The notes under the pieces: generated by a model | What the model was told of the DNA's origin: nothing | Databases searched by the model: none | Seen by the model: the letters and a program-made list of their open reading frames with translations, nothing else | Position numbers and translations under genes: made by a program | Shown: piece by piece, positions 1-8,085 of the stretch | Numbering within the stretch: position 1 is the first letter of the stretch | Layout: each line of letters starts with the position of its first letter | NCBI GenBank assembly: GCA_004151065.3 | Contig: NWUY0300017270.1 | Span: 1 to 14,660 of the forward strand | Direction: 5' to 3' | From: Larix sibirica | Taxonomy: Eukaryota > Streptophyta > Pinopsida > Pinales > Pinaceae | Length of the DNA: 14,660 nt

Positions 1-384
1 TATTTGATGGATACTAAAATAGAACTATAATTGTTGCAACCAATGATTCAACTTTAAATCATAGATCTCACCTTGGTACAACTTGATATTGACTTTCACT
101 TCTATATTGAAGAGATACTTGGAAGGAATGTTGGTACTAGAACTTGCCTTCTCTTTCTTGGAATGTTTCCTTGGATCCTTTTATAGGTCATCTTTATCTT
201 CTAGTTTCTCCTCTAAACCAATCCCTGAGTTAGAGCCTACAAAATCACCGAAAGGTCCAAACTTTATCTCCAGATCCACCATGAGTATTGACATGTTCTG
301 TGAGATATTGGCGACTTGCATTTCCAACTTTGTAAATCACTACATATAATTGTTCTTCGCTTCTTCAACAATTTCGTCTACCAT
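1..384 (-). pseudogene. Ty3/gypsy gag N-terminal relic (element A)
   Basis: Read on the minus strand from an ATG at 384-382, one single frame runs 128 codons to the window edge, interrupted only by four stop codons (two adjacent after residue 14, then at residues 68 and 120). The start MVDEIVEEAKNN and the stretch LEMQVANISQNMSIL look like the helical Gag N-terminus. After a Lys/Ser-rich linker comes FNIEVKVNIKLYQGEI, then LKLNHWLQQL, a stop, and FYFSIHQI. This matches the layout of plant Ty3/gypsy Gag just before its capsid-like domain (basic-hydrophobic strand, Y-x-G, W-x-x-Q, Y-F). Gag forms the virus-like particle of the retrotransposon. The start lies 77 bp downstream of a Met-tRNA-like primer-binding site, as expected. 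The continuation is outside the window. The plus-strand open frame at 83-349 is an antisense shadow of it. Family assignment is from memory of the motif pattern, without a database search. Confidence 0.72.
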
Positions 385-460
385 GGATAGGGTTTGAAGA
401 TTTTTTCTTTATTCTACCACTAGATAATGCAATTTCCCTCAAAACTCCAAAACAAAACTT

Positions 461-471
461 CTCTAATACCA
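461..471 (-). other. Primer-binding site of element A
   Basis: The minus strand reads TGGTATTAGAG, matching the plant initiator-Met tRNA primer site TGGTATCAGAG at 10 of 11 bases. It sits between an LTR-like sequence (right) and a gag relic (left) in the correct order for a minus-strand element. Confidence 0.65.
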
Positions 472-880
472 ATATGATCCGTAAACTATCACGGATATTC
501 CACTGGAACAGTTAGTTACAATGGATCATACAACCTAGTTCTTTTTATTAACTTATTTCTATTGAATGCTAAATAAGTTGGAACTGAAAGTAAAATAACT
601 ATAGAAAATAAATACACAATCCACACAATAAACACAATATTTACCTTGGGAAAACCCATCCAGAAATTAGGACTATGCCTTGTTCTTTTATATGGAATGC
701 AAATACAAAGGAATGGGTACTCTCTATGGAGTACCCAATAATGGTTACTGCAAGACCTACTACCTCCTTTGTTTTTCTCTAATATCCAATATTGTGTTGT
801 TGCTCAACTATGGAACAATACAATAACATCATAAAGAATGAAACACCTTGTTCTCCTAATGGCCTAATATTTAAGTCCGA
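472..880 (-). repeat. 5' LTR of minus-strand element A (right limit uncertain)
   Basis: The sequence adjoining the primer-binding site should be an LTR; the first TG is at 475-476, giving TGATCC at the terminus, as in the element B LTR. It holds an A-rich section, TTTACCTTGGGAAAACCC (642-659), and the hairpin at 715-736. The right end near 880 is a guess, because the matching LTR lies outside the window. No coding trace was seen here. Confidence 0.45.
715..736. other. LTR hairpin GGGTACTC/GAGTACCC
   Basis: A perfect 8-bp inverted repeat with a 6-base loop. A hairpin in the corresponding part of the element B LTRs (2083-2102 and 4270-4289) has the same GGGTAC/GTACCC core. Confidence 0.55.
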
Positions 881-912
881 TAGTCGTCTAGGGTTAATTT
901 TAGGGTTTTTGC

Positions 913-1686
913 ATGCCTCAACTCTCGGTTAGGGTTAAGTTTTTCAACCTTCTAGAATGTTCTTGAAAGTCCACACATGACTATCTCAACATGTGTTAGA
1001 AATGAGAGATGATGTGAAATCCACTCGGTACCATGGTGGTCAACTAGATAGGTCAACTTGTGGGAGGCATAACTTCTTTATACGGACTATATTTGAGGTG
1101 ATTCTTGGATCGTTGGAAAGGTCTCAGAGTGTAGAATCACTTTGAGGGGAATCGCGTAAGCGATGAACTTTTGACCCCCAAAAAAAAATTTTAAACCCTC
1201 AAACATGCCCTGGAAGGTTTTGGCCCCAAATATATAAAGTGAGACCTGCCCCCTAAAATGGCCCTACAAGCCAATTCATCCAATCTCTCCACCCAGTAAN
1301 ATGCCTCGGCTCTTGATTAGGGTTAGGGTTTTGGACCTTCTAGAATGTTCTTGAAATTCCACACATCATTAGCTCTACTTGTGTGATAAATGAGAGTTGG
1401 CGTGGAATCCACTCGGTACCATGGTGGTCAACTAGATACGTCAACTTGCAGGAGGCATAACTTCTTCATACAAACTCCATTTGAGGCGAGTTTTGGACCG
1501 TTGGAAATTTCTCAGAGTGTAGAATCACATGAAGGGCCCATTGAAAAGTGGAGTACTTTTTTGACCCCAAATAACATCGTTTAGGCTCTCAAACAGGTCC
1601 AAGAAGGTTCTGTACCACAAATCTACAAAGTGAGACCTACCCCTAGAATGGGCCCTACAATCCAATTCATCTAATATTTCAACCCC
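913..1686. repeat. Two tandem copies of a ~388-bp repeat
   Basis: Copy 1 (913-1299) and copy 2 (1301-1686) align end to end at an offset of 388 with roughly 80% identity. Shared landmarks are CTTCTAGAATGTTCTTGAAA, CCACTCGGTACCATGGTGG, GAGGCATAACTTCTT and CAGAGTGTAGAATCAC. The junction is a single N at 1300. No convincing open frame is conserved between the copies; the 64-codon frame at 1390-1584 is broken in copy 1. The unit may be a satellite-like tandem or pieces of a dispersed element placed side by side by the assembly. A degenerate TTAGGGTTAGGG occurs near the start of each unit. Confidence 0.8.
1300..1300. other. Single undetermined base (probable contig join)
   Basis: One N lies exactly at the junction between the two ~388-bp repeat copies. 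A one-base N is commonly a placeholder for a gap of unknown size. Confidence 0.7.
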
Positions 1687-1739
1687 AAAAGCACCAAAAT
1701 CAATGAAAAATTATGTATTGATCCATTTCAGATCAAGTA

Positions 1740-2129
1740 TTCCTTAACCCTTGAAATTGAATCACAATAAGATAGAACCCTTAAACGTTTGAAATAATGC
1801 AAATACATCTACATTAGAATGAACACAAGAAGTAGAGATAACTTTTGAGGTAACACCATCAATTACTCCTTATGGAAGGAATTATTTCATAATTCATGCT
1901 TGTTACAAACAATACATCTAATATTTAACATATCCAATACAATGGTATTAATGTGTATCTATACTTTGTCATGAGTATTCCTAGGGGTCTATGCCAACAA
2001 CCACTTATTATTATATTATTTCTTCTAAATACCTAGTGGGCCAATTCTATTATTATGGCGGCATTACATTCATTATCCTCTTGGGTACCTCCCCAAGTAC
2101 CCCATATTATTCTCCCTAATAACATTGCA
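1740..2129 (-). repeat. 3' LTR of element B (left copy)
   Basis: It aligns with 3916-4316 from TTAACCCTTGAAATTGAATCACAA through GGAAGGAAT, TGCTACAAACAATACATC-like and GGGGTCTATGCCAAC-like blocks to CCCCATATTAT and a terminal CA at 2128-2129. Its outer end has lost the TG. On the minus strand the adjacent GTGAAGGGATA (about 2136-2146) is a weak polypurine-tract candidate. Confidence 0.7.
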
Positions 2130-2687
2130 TTTTGTATCCCTTCACGTGTTTCATTCTTGAAACATGGGAGGAAGCCATATTATAACATGATCTACTAAGC
2201 AATGTAGTCAACTAGTACCAAGCATGAACATCTGTCCATCCTAGTGAAATGTGAGCATAAGACCTAATTGCTTCCTTTCCACCTCAATATTCATTATGGT
2301 AGTTGCTTCGGTTCCTTCCTATGATTGTACCACTCTAATATATCTATGCATTGATTTTAGTCAATCTCTATGTTCCTCCATATTGATTGTTTGTCGATGC
2401 TCATAAGATTTCCTTAATGATTGTTGTTTCTCAGGGTGGTGTGGGTAGCGATATGCAACTACCTTAGTTATTGATTCTTTGTTCTTTGACTCTTCAACAT
2501 GTGGATCTTGAGTCATGCATCTCCTTAGATTATTCTTCCTTTCCATGGCCTTCTTAGGGTTTTTCTTCATGTGCTTATGTAGCCCCTTCTTTTGATTCAA
2601 CCTTGGAATCTTACAATGTTTTAGTAGGTACTACAATTAGTTTCCATACATGGAATTCTTTATGTGGCCCCTTGTGACCTTCTTGTC
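2130..2687 (-). other. Element B interior beyond the protease; no recognisable domain
   Basis: This is where the end of pol would lie. A 79-codon minus-strand frame (2600-2361) is Lys/Arg- and Glu-rich and starts MNQKKGLHKHMKKNPKK. I do not recognise it and see no reverse transcriptase, RNase H or integrase motif. It could be a protease-to-RT linker remnant or unrelated. Confidence 0.4.
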
Positions 2688-2988
2688 TAGTAAGAGACAT
2701 CATACAGTCTAATTTTATTTTTCTTATACCGAAGTTTCATGAACTTATTTTGCAATTTAATAGTAATTGTACCAAGTCCATCGAAAAATATCCCAAAACA
2801 ATATCTGCATCATCCATATCTATAACCTAAAAATTTGAAAGCAACATATATTTATCTATAGTAATCTTCAAATATTTTAAAAGTTGAACATTCCCACCCT
2901 CAACTTGTGTGATTTGAATATGTTTTGTGGGGACTTGTAACATTTTATCCAAGTTAACATTGATGAAACTATGCTTGCTACTAGGGTT
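2688..2988 (-). pseudogene. Ty3/gypsy aspartic protease relic with PR-RT linker (element B)
   Basis: On the minus strand from about 2988, one frame reads NPSSKHSFINVNLDKM, then ITQVEGGNVQ, then ITIDKYMLLSNF, a stop, and VIDMDDADIVLG (to about 2791). A one-base shift then gives GIFFDGLGTITIKLQNKF and YKKNKIRLYDV (to 2690). The order is that of plant gypsy retropepsins: active-site loop followed by H-x-F-I, a glycine turn, the strand before the conserved D-V-V-L-G, then the G-x-x-W-L-x-x-L-G linker leading towards reverse transcriptase. The protease cleaves the Gag-Pol polyprotein. The catalytic Asp-Ser-Gly is gone: the aligned residues are Asn-Pro-Ser, each one base away. With the in-frame stop and the frameshift it cannot be functional. 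The domain call rests on motif order; a profile search was not run. Confidence 0.68.
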
Positions 2989-3174
2989 TCTAGAAATAAT
3001 AAGATTTTCATATTCAATACATTCATAAACTTATAATATGAGGGTTGTGCATGAAAATAAATGGACTTGGTACTTGGTACTTGGGTTTCTAGAAATAATA
3101 ATATTTTCATATTCAATACATTCATAAACTTATAATATGAGAGTTGTGCATGAAAATAAATGGACTTGGTACTT
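2984..3174. repeat. 99-bp tandem duplication
   Basis: Copy 1 spans 2984-3082 and copy 2 spans 3083-3174. They differ at two bases over 92 aligned positions. Copy 1 also ends with an extra short GGTACTT repeat. It lies just upstream (minus strand) of the protease active-site codons, in what should be the end of gag. Confidence 0.9.
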
Positions 3175-3901
3175 TCTTTATCACTCTTGATAGCATGAGA
3201 CTATTTATCAAAAAATACCTTTTCCTTTTCTTCATTTTAAAGTGCCTTCATATTTTCATAGTAACATCTCTTAAATCACATTCTACCTAAATTCTCCAAT
3301 ACTCTGACCATATTCACCTCTTTTATTTATGTATTCTTCAATAGTAGGACCATCATCTTTTCGTATAAAATACATCTTTTCTAGAAGGAAAACTTCAACC
3401 AAAACTAGTTTTTTTGAATAAATATCTTAGTTTTGAATGAAGTTTCTTTATGCAATTAGGGTTTGAAGCAACAAATTTGAAATGATCATAACTCCATCAA
3501 TATTGATTAGAACGCTTTTATGGCCATAATAACAAAATGTCGTAATGTTTTTACAAATAAGATTAGTTTGACTTAAATCCAAGAACCTTATTAAAATATA
3601 TAATATCTACAGTCTATGTGGTTGTCACCCAAAAATTGTTAAACAACTAATTTTAAATCCATGATAACTCCACTTTCTAGACTCTAATTTGGATTATTGC
3701 TTCTTCTTTTTAAAATCAGGTGTTTTTTCGAGAGGAATTCATATATGTAATTGATTTCTTTATATTTTGCACAAAAGGCTTCAAAAATGGGTTCAGATAT
3801 TGCCGTTCTCTTTTTTATTTGAAAAAACTACAAAAAGATAAATAAATTTGTATAATCAAAAAAAGGAAAGAAGAGAGTCCTCCATTTTGGCCCAAGAAAG
3901 A
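3175..3901 (-). other. Element B leader and gag position; too decayed to assign
   Basis: This lies between the primer-binding site and the protease, where the leader and gag belong. The longest coherent minus-strand stretch (about 3410-3240) includes MYFIRKDDGPTIEEYINKRG followed by stops. I could not match it to a Gag domain with confidence. The rest is AT-rich with many stops. Confidence 0.35.
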
Positions 3902-3913
3902 GCTATGATACCA
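3902..3913 (-). other. Primer-binding site of element B
   Basis: The minus strand reads TGGTATCATAGC, matching the plant initiator-Met primer site TGGTATCAGAGC at 11 of 12 bases. Two bases separate it from the TG/CA terminus of the LTR at 3916. Confidence 0.72.
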
Positions 3914-3915
3914 CT

Positions 3916-4316
3916 TGCTATGATCCTTAACCCTTGAAATTGAATCACAACAAGATAAAACACTTAAACTTAAAAAATAACACAAATACATCCACATAAG
4001 AATGAACACAAGAATGTAGAGAATCATTACGATAGGGTAAAACCATTAATTACTCCTAATGGAAGGAATCACTCCATAAGCCATGCTTGCTACAAACAAT
4101 ACATCCAACCTTCAACATATTCAATGCAATGATACCCATGTGCATTTATACTATAGTATGAGTATTCATAGGGGTATATGCCAACTACCCCTTATTATTA
4201 TATTATCTCCTCTAACTACACATTGGGCCTATTTGATTACTATGGAAAAATTACATTCATTATCCCATTGGGTACCTCCCTAGGTACCCCATATTATCCT
4301 CCCTAGGTACATTACA
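3916..4316 (-). repeat. 5' LTR of element B (right copy)
   Basis: This 401-bp segment begins TGCTATGATCC and ends ATTACA on the plus strand, so it has TG...CA termini. It aligns throughout with 1740-2129. It contains the perfect hairpin GGGTACCT/AGGTACCC at 4270-4289. Its last 63 bp (from 4254) recur at 9986-10048 because they fall in the duplicated block. Confidence 0.72.
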
Positions 4317-4317
4317 A

Positions 4318-5400
4318 GTAGGATCTCCTAATCAAGCCTTTCCACTAACAAGATCTCTCTGTAATACTGTTAATGAATATAATGAAATTTGCAAAGTTTC
4401 CAATAACTCTCCACATATGTTCCCAATTCTCTAGAAGTACTCAACACCAATTTCTATGCCTTCTAGTTTTTGTAACACTTATACCTATAAGGAGAAAAAC
4501 TCCAAAGCACGATCATAAAGGTTCGAAAGGATTTATCTTTGAATTGGAAGCTAATAATCCCCTAGCATCTGGTGGAGACATGGAGGATATGGTAGTCATG
4601 AAGGATATTATGTTCAAGGGGGGTATGGAGGAGGTCATGGAGGATATGGAGCATGTAGAGGATGGGGTGGTGGAAGAATAAGACTAGTCCATCATTATAA
4701 TTGCAATGAGGTGGGACATATCTCTTAATATTGTACACACCCAAAAAAATTGCAATGCAACCATTATCAAACAATTAGTCACCTTACGGAAGATTGCATT
4801 GACCCATTATAGAAATGAGAATCCTAGGATAGACCAAGAAATACAGATTTGATTAGGTCAAATCCTAGGAGGAATAAATCCTCAAAAATCAATACTGATG
4901 AGGGGAGGAACACAAATCAATGAAGGGTTCATAAGATTAAATTGAAGTCGGGTAAAGAATTTGGGACAAATGATAATATCGTAGGATGTGAAGTTTGAGA
5001 TTTGATGTTAGATCTCATGTCTAATATCAGTATTTTTCCAATGAAATACTAGGAGTTGATGGGGAGGCCGAAGTTGATATTTCTAACCATACATCTCATA
5101 CTTGTGAACCAATACATGATTTATAACATTGGTTGCGGCTAGAGGGTGTTGATATTAACATAATAGGAGCTAAAAAAGTTACAAATTCTGAAGTAATTGA
5201 AGTCGATGTTTTGAAGTACCACTACCCAACCTTGTTAAGAATTAAATGGGTGAATGACAATGATGGAACCATCAACCTAAAGAAAGGGCTTATGTCATCT
5301 AAAGTAAAAAGTACATGAGTAAATCAACCAATTAATTTGTCCAAATGATCTAAATGTACAAAACTAGTGGATGATGCCATGGGAAGGGGATGCTTTTGAC
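4318..5400 (+). pseudogene. Ty3/gypsy gag C-terminus and protease relic, copy 1
   Basis: One plus-strand frame runs from the end of the element B LTR to about 5133. It contains EYNEICKVSNNSPHMFPIL, then a Gly/Tyr-rich stretch (GGYGGGHGGYG, about 4582-4660), then two CCHC-type zinc knuckles. Knuckle 1 ends YNCNEVGHIS, stop, YC, with His in place of its first Cys. Knuckle 2 is CNHYQTISHLTEDC, with Tyr in place of its second Cys. Further on in the same frame comes LDLMSNISIFP (the Asp at 5011-5013 lies where a protease active site would be, but the following Gly is Met), then ELMGRPKL and VNQYMIYNIG. A shift near 5135 moves it to the next frame: RLEGVDINIIGAKKVTNSEV and YPTLLRIKW. This is the order of a plant gypsy Gag RNA-binding tail followed by a retropepsin. 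Many stops show it is dead. A weak tail, DTQEDWQDYLYP (5498 on), may be more linker. The 5' half of gag is missing. Confidence 0.7.
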
Positions 5401-5826
5401 CATCTATACATTTTTACCAAAGGGATTTGGAATGACAACATTATTCCAACTATTATTAATGGCATTGTCTATTGGAAATGTTTTCTCATTTTATTTAGAT
5501 ACTCAAGAAGATTGGCAAGATTATTTATACCCTAAATTTATAATAAGAATATAAACATGTATATTTTAACCCATTTTAAGATGACCCGCAAATTAAGTTT
5601 AAAAACAATTTAGATGAAATGATAAATAACAGGAAAAAAAAGTTTTAAAAAAATAAGATGAAATGAAAAAAGTTGATTTTATCAATCCACTCTCGATATA
5701 AATGTAATTACATGCATTCTCACTTAAAAATTATGAAATTTAGAGAGGCTTTATTGGTATTGCACTCATCATAAATGAAAAATCTAGACTTTTGAGGAGG
5801 TTTCATGTGTTTGGAGGACATTCTAA
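5401..5826. other. AT-rich stretch without assignable features
   Basis: Apart from a possible remnant of the protease-RT linker near 5498-5541, nothing here matches a domain or repeat that I recognise. A-rich runs occur at 5631-5670. The same holds for the second copy (11133-11558). Confidence 0.5.
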
Positions 5827-6094
5827 AGGAGTAAGATAAACATTAGATGTTTTGCACCATTTTTTCGATGATTTTTCTAGTCGAAATCCGGTTGGAATTG
5901 TTAAAATTGTAGATATACAATACTAAAATTGCATAATCAGGGTTTCCAAGGGTTTTGGAGGGAGATGAATCTATTTATGTAATAAAAATTGCAATTTCAA
6001 CAATGAAAACTCATGATTTCAACAATGATTCGCTGTCGGATTCTGGCAAAAACGACCCAGAAAGTGCAAAACGTCTAATGATTAGCTTACTCCC
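5827..6094. repeat. Foldback/MITE-like element, copy 1
   Basis: The arms 5827-5857 and 6064-6094 are inverted repeats of 31 bp matching at 27 positions, with the core ATTAG(A)YGTTTTGCAC. Weaker complementarity continues inward (TCG...TTTTT...AATCCG on both sides) to about 60 bp. The interior is ~206 bp, AT-rich and non-coding. This fits a non-autonomous DNA transposon or a foldback remnant. No clear target duplication was found. An identical copy lies at 11559-11826 inside the duplicated block. Confidence 0.62.
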
Positions 6095-6500
6095 ATTTCA
6101 AAGCTAAATGGGGATATCCTTGTTCTTGTGTCTATTGGAATCGTGTGTGTTTGCTAATTATACTAACATGATGTAAGGATTGACTTTTAATCCAATGTAT
6201 CCACAAATGAATCATAGATTATCATTCCATCTTATGTCTTTGTAATTGGAATTTGTGGGGACATTGGTAAGTGTTGTAATGGTCTCTTTTGACATTGACG
6301 CTTTTTCTTGGACTCGTCATTCTCACTTTTATTATTTCAACATAGTAGAGAATGTAGTTCAAATACATATATCACAAAATAGATAGGGGACAACTTCAAC
6401 CATCCAAACTATTAGACTTACAACTTTAACTCTAATTTAAAATAATACAATAAACTTGCCATATTCATCATGGATTTATTTATTTTTTAACCATGGGAAT
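6095..6500. other. Non-coding stretch, nothing recognised
   Basis: No frame longer than a few dozen codons and no match to the repeats described here. The copy at 11827-12232 is identical. Confidence 0.5.
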
Positions 6501-6804
6501 CGATAACTCGTCGGGATTACCTAGGCAAGGCCCAGATTCAAATCCAATGGCTTCCACTATAACCCAAGAGTATATCCAACAACTTGCAATCCAGATATAC
6601 CAATAACTCTTGACTTATAAGCAAGGGCCAAGACGTCGTGGAGACACACCCATATGGGGGTCCCATTATAGCCTTATCACACCGGGCCAATGTCTCATTG
6701 GGGACTTGAAACTAGGTGGAGATAGTGAAATTCAAACCCCTCCATCATGCAGATATCAACACATTGACTATTCCTTATGGATTTATTATGACCCTCTCTT
6801 TTAA
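6501..6804. repeat. tRNA-like (SINE-related) segment, copy 1
   Basis: On the plus strand GATTCAAATCC (6535-6545) is a close match to a tRNA T-loop or pol III B box. On the minus strand TAGTCAATGTG (6770-6760) resembles an A box, followed after ~22 bases by GTTTGAATTTC (6737-6727), a B-box-like sequence. Plant SINE heads have this layout, but the A-to-B spacing is short and both boxes are degenerate, so this is a suggestion only. The 64-codon plus-strand frame here (6610-6804) shows no protein features that I recognise. Confidence 0.35.
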
Positions 6805-7129
6805 TGTAATATAGGCATAAGGGTCCATTAGGGTAGAGGTTAGTAGATATAGAATAGCTAATTAATGTAAAGTGGCTTACGTATTAATAAAGATGTATTA
6901 TGTTTGTTATTAAATAAGGTCCACTAATGGTGGGGTAGGGTTATGGTAGTCAAAGGAATTTGAAAAATAAATATAAAATCCTCCTCATGGTTTATTATTA
7001 TTACTTTGACATTTGTATCAAAGGTTTCCTCCTCAAAGTGGTTAGGAGAGCTCACTCTCTTCAATATGACAGATAATGTTTGTGCGGGTTTTCTATTATT
7101 GTTATTATTATTCACTTTGGGTCTTAACA
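6805..7129 (+). repeat. 5' LTR of element C
   Basis: The right end is fixed by CTTAACA at 7123-7129 followed by AG and a primer-binding site. The left end at TG 6805 is a best guess, giving ~325 bp. An AATAAA lies at 6886-6891, and an ATT microsatellite occurs near 7095-7112. The first 167 bp belong to the identical block; the remaining ~158 bp differ from element D at about 18 positions. Confidence 0.6.
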
Positions 7130-7131
7130 AG

Positions 7132-7143
7132 TGGTATTAAGAC
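7132..7143 (+). other. Primer-binding site of element C
   Basis: TGGTATTAAGAC follows the LTR end by two bases, the same spacing as in element B. It matches TGGTATCAGAGC at 8 of 12 bases, with TGGTAT intact. The same site is kept in element D. Confidence 0.55.
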
Positions 7144-7694
7144 ACTTCCTTGAACTTATTTTCCAAGGAATAACCTCGTGGAAAACCTCCAAGTACTTCC
7201 CCATGATTCATGGATGGTAAATGTGGTAAATTTTCGGTCCTGATTATGGAGCCTAACCTCGAGGGGATCAAGAGAGTCAAACCCGTGACCTCCCCAAATT
7301 TGGGGGGAGAGATCTCATGTCTAGCTCATGACCACTTGAGTTAACCCTTGAGGCTTTCCTTTGACTTAAAGTTACAACTTTACTTGTTTTTTCACAATGC
7401 CAAACCACTTTCATGGAGCTTGTGGGTGCAGTGGTCTCACAACAAGGGATAGATATCTCATTTAATTCCCTATGCTCTCTTTGTGATCTGTACCCCCATT
7501 TTGTTACTATACCATTGGCATTATCCTCATCGGAATTGAATTTGTTTTGGGATAAGGGGCACTCATAACACCCCAACCCTTTGTTGTCTGAGAGAGATTC
7601 TCTATAAAATTGATAGGAACTTTATTGTAAGTCATATTTGCACTCCATATATGAGAACTTTGATAATCGAACTTTGTTCGAAAGGATTTCGCCC
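7144..7694 (+). mobile_element. Untranslated leader of element C, truncated before gag
   Basis: It aligns with the element D leader (12876-13427) at roughly 90%, with one net indel. It carries the minus-oriented tRNA-like unit at 7191-7350. Homology ends at about 7694, within a few bases of where element D starts its gag frame; beyond it element C continues into unrelated sequence. The minus-strand frames at 7277-7576 and 7507-7719 lie across this non-coding leader and are not credible genes. Confidence 0.6.
7191..7350 (-). repeat. SINE-like tRNA-derived unit in the leader of element C
   Basis: On the minus strand TAACTCAAGTGG (7343-7332) matches the pol III A-box pattern with one mismatch, and GGTTTGACTC (7283-7274) resembles a B box. 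Between them lies the palindrome CCCCAAATTTGGGG (7292-7305), which could act as an extra arm. The unit then runs to GGGGAAGTACTT at 7191. Related copies occur at 7907-8085 and 12923-13082, all in the same orientation. Confidence 0.5.
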
Positions 7695-7906
7695 ATTTTA
7701 AGACAACCCAAATTGTCAATTTTCCAAAAGAAAATTGAATAGAAAGAGAAGAATTTTACCAAGCCAAAAAACCTACCCTTATCAAAATAGGAGCAATTTG
7801 AGTACCCTTTATATGATGACATTTCTTCTTCGCATTATGTTTTATGTTACCATAGAATTCCTACATTTTTGTAATTATGTTGGCCTCGTGTCTTTTCTCT
7901 TCATTG
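7695..7906. other. Unrecognised non-coding stretch after the element C break
   Basis: This does not align with element D gag. I see no domain or repeat in it; the minus-strand frames here lack recognisable features. Confidence 0.45.
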
Positions 7907-8085
7907 GAGAATAATTCCCCATCTTTCCAAGGATGGTAACTTCTATAAAGCAAATGGTGCGTAAGTTCCAAACGCATCGCCAAGAAGGAATCGAAAATAA
8001 TCAAACCCATGACCTCTCCTACATTAAGGGGGGGGGACTTCATATTTAACTCATGACTACTTCAACTAACCCTCAACACTATGTT
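7907..8085 (-). repeat. SINE-like tRNA-derived unit, stand-alone diverged copy
   Basis: Minus strand: TAGTTGAAGTAG (8068-8057) fits the A-box pattern, and GGTTTGATTATT (8006-7995) is a degenerate B box. A long C run (complement of the G run near 8029-8037) replaces the palindrome seen in the leader copies. The distal part ACCATCC..GGGGAA also matches them. The rest is well diverged, so it is either an old insertion or another leader fragment. Confidence 0.45.

Larger units (their letters stand above)
1740..4316 (-). mobile_element. Element B: internally deleted Ty3/gypsy-type LTR element
   Basis: Two similar ~400-bp ends (1740-2129 and 3916-4316) are in direct orientation. A Met-tRNA-like primer-binding site lies two bases inside the right one, so the element reads on the minus strand. 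The interior is only ~1.8 kb and contains a protease-like relic; reverse transcriptase, RNase H and integrase were not found, against 5 kb or more for a complete family member. A possible 4-bp target duplication AGTA flanks it (1736-1739 and 4317-4320), which is weak support. The right flank begins an open gag frame at once, suggesting that B inserted into another gypsy element. The LTRs have diverged (about 75-80% identical), so the insertion is old. Confidence 0.65.
4254..6971. repeat. Duplicated block, first copy (2,718 bp)
   Basis: Line-by-line reading finds no difference between this stretch and 9986-12703, at a constant offset of 5732. It starts arbitrarily inside the element B LTR and ends inside the C/D-type LTR, so neither boundary is an element end. 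Homology continues past 6971 at only about 89% identity. Confidence 0.93.

Noticed and set aside
1316-1334. TTAGGGTTAGGG telomere-like sequence
   Set aside because: Only two degenerate units, repeated as part of the ~388-bp monomer; it is not a telomeric array.
2877-3180. CRISPR-like direct repeats
   Set aside because: Only two units directly abutting, no spacers, in a plant retroelement context.
4373-4681. 102-codon plus-strand frame rich in Met/Glu/Asp (and its copy at 10105)
   Set aside because: It is an alternative frame over the Gly/Tyr-rich Gag tail; the repeated GGA/TAT codons read in this frame give the acidic Met-rich sequence. The zinc-knuckle frame explains the region better.
4562-4774. 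70-codon minus-strand His-rich frame (and its copy at 10294)
   Set aside because: It is antisense to the same Gly-rich Gag repeat; the His/Tyr/Leu bias is a composition effect.
6924-7130. 68-codon minus-strand frame with an Asn run, present in both C and D
   Set aside because: It lies across the LTR end; the Asn run is the ATT microsatellite, and about a dozen residues differ between the copies with no sign of protein constraint.
7259-7350. A genuine tRNA gene on the minus strand
   Set aside because: The A and B boxes are degenerate and too far apart, and no acceptor-stem pairing or plausible anticodon arm could be drawn; a tRNA-derived repeat fits better.
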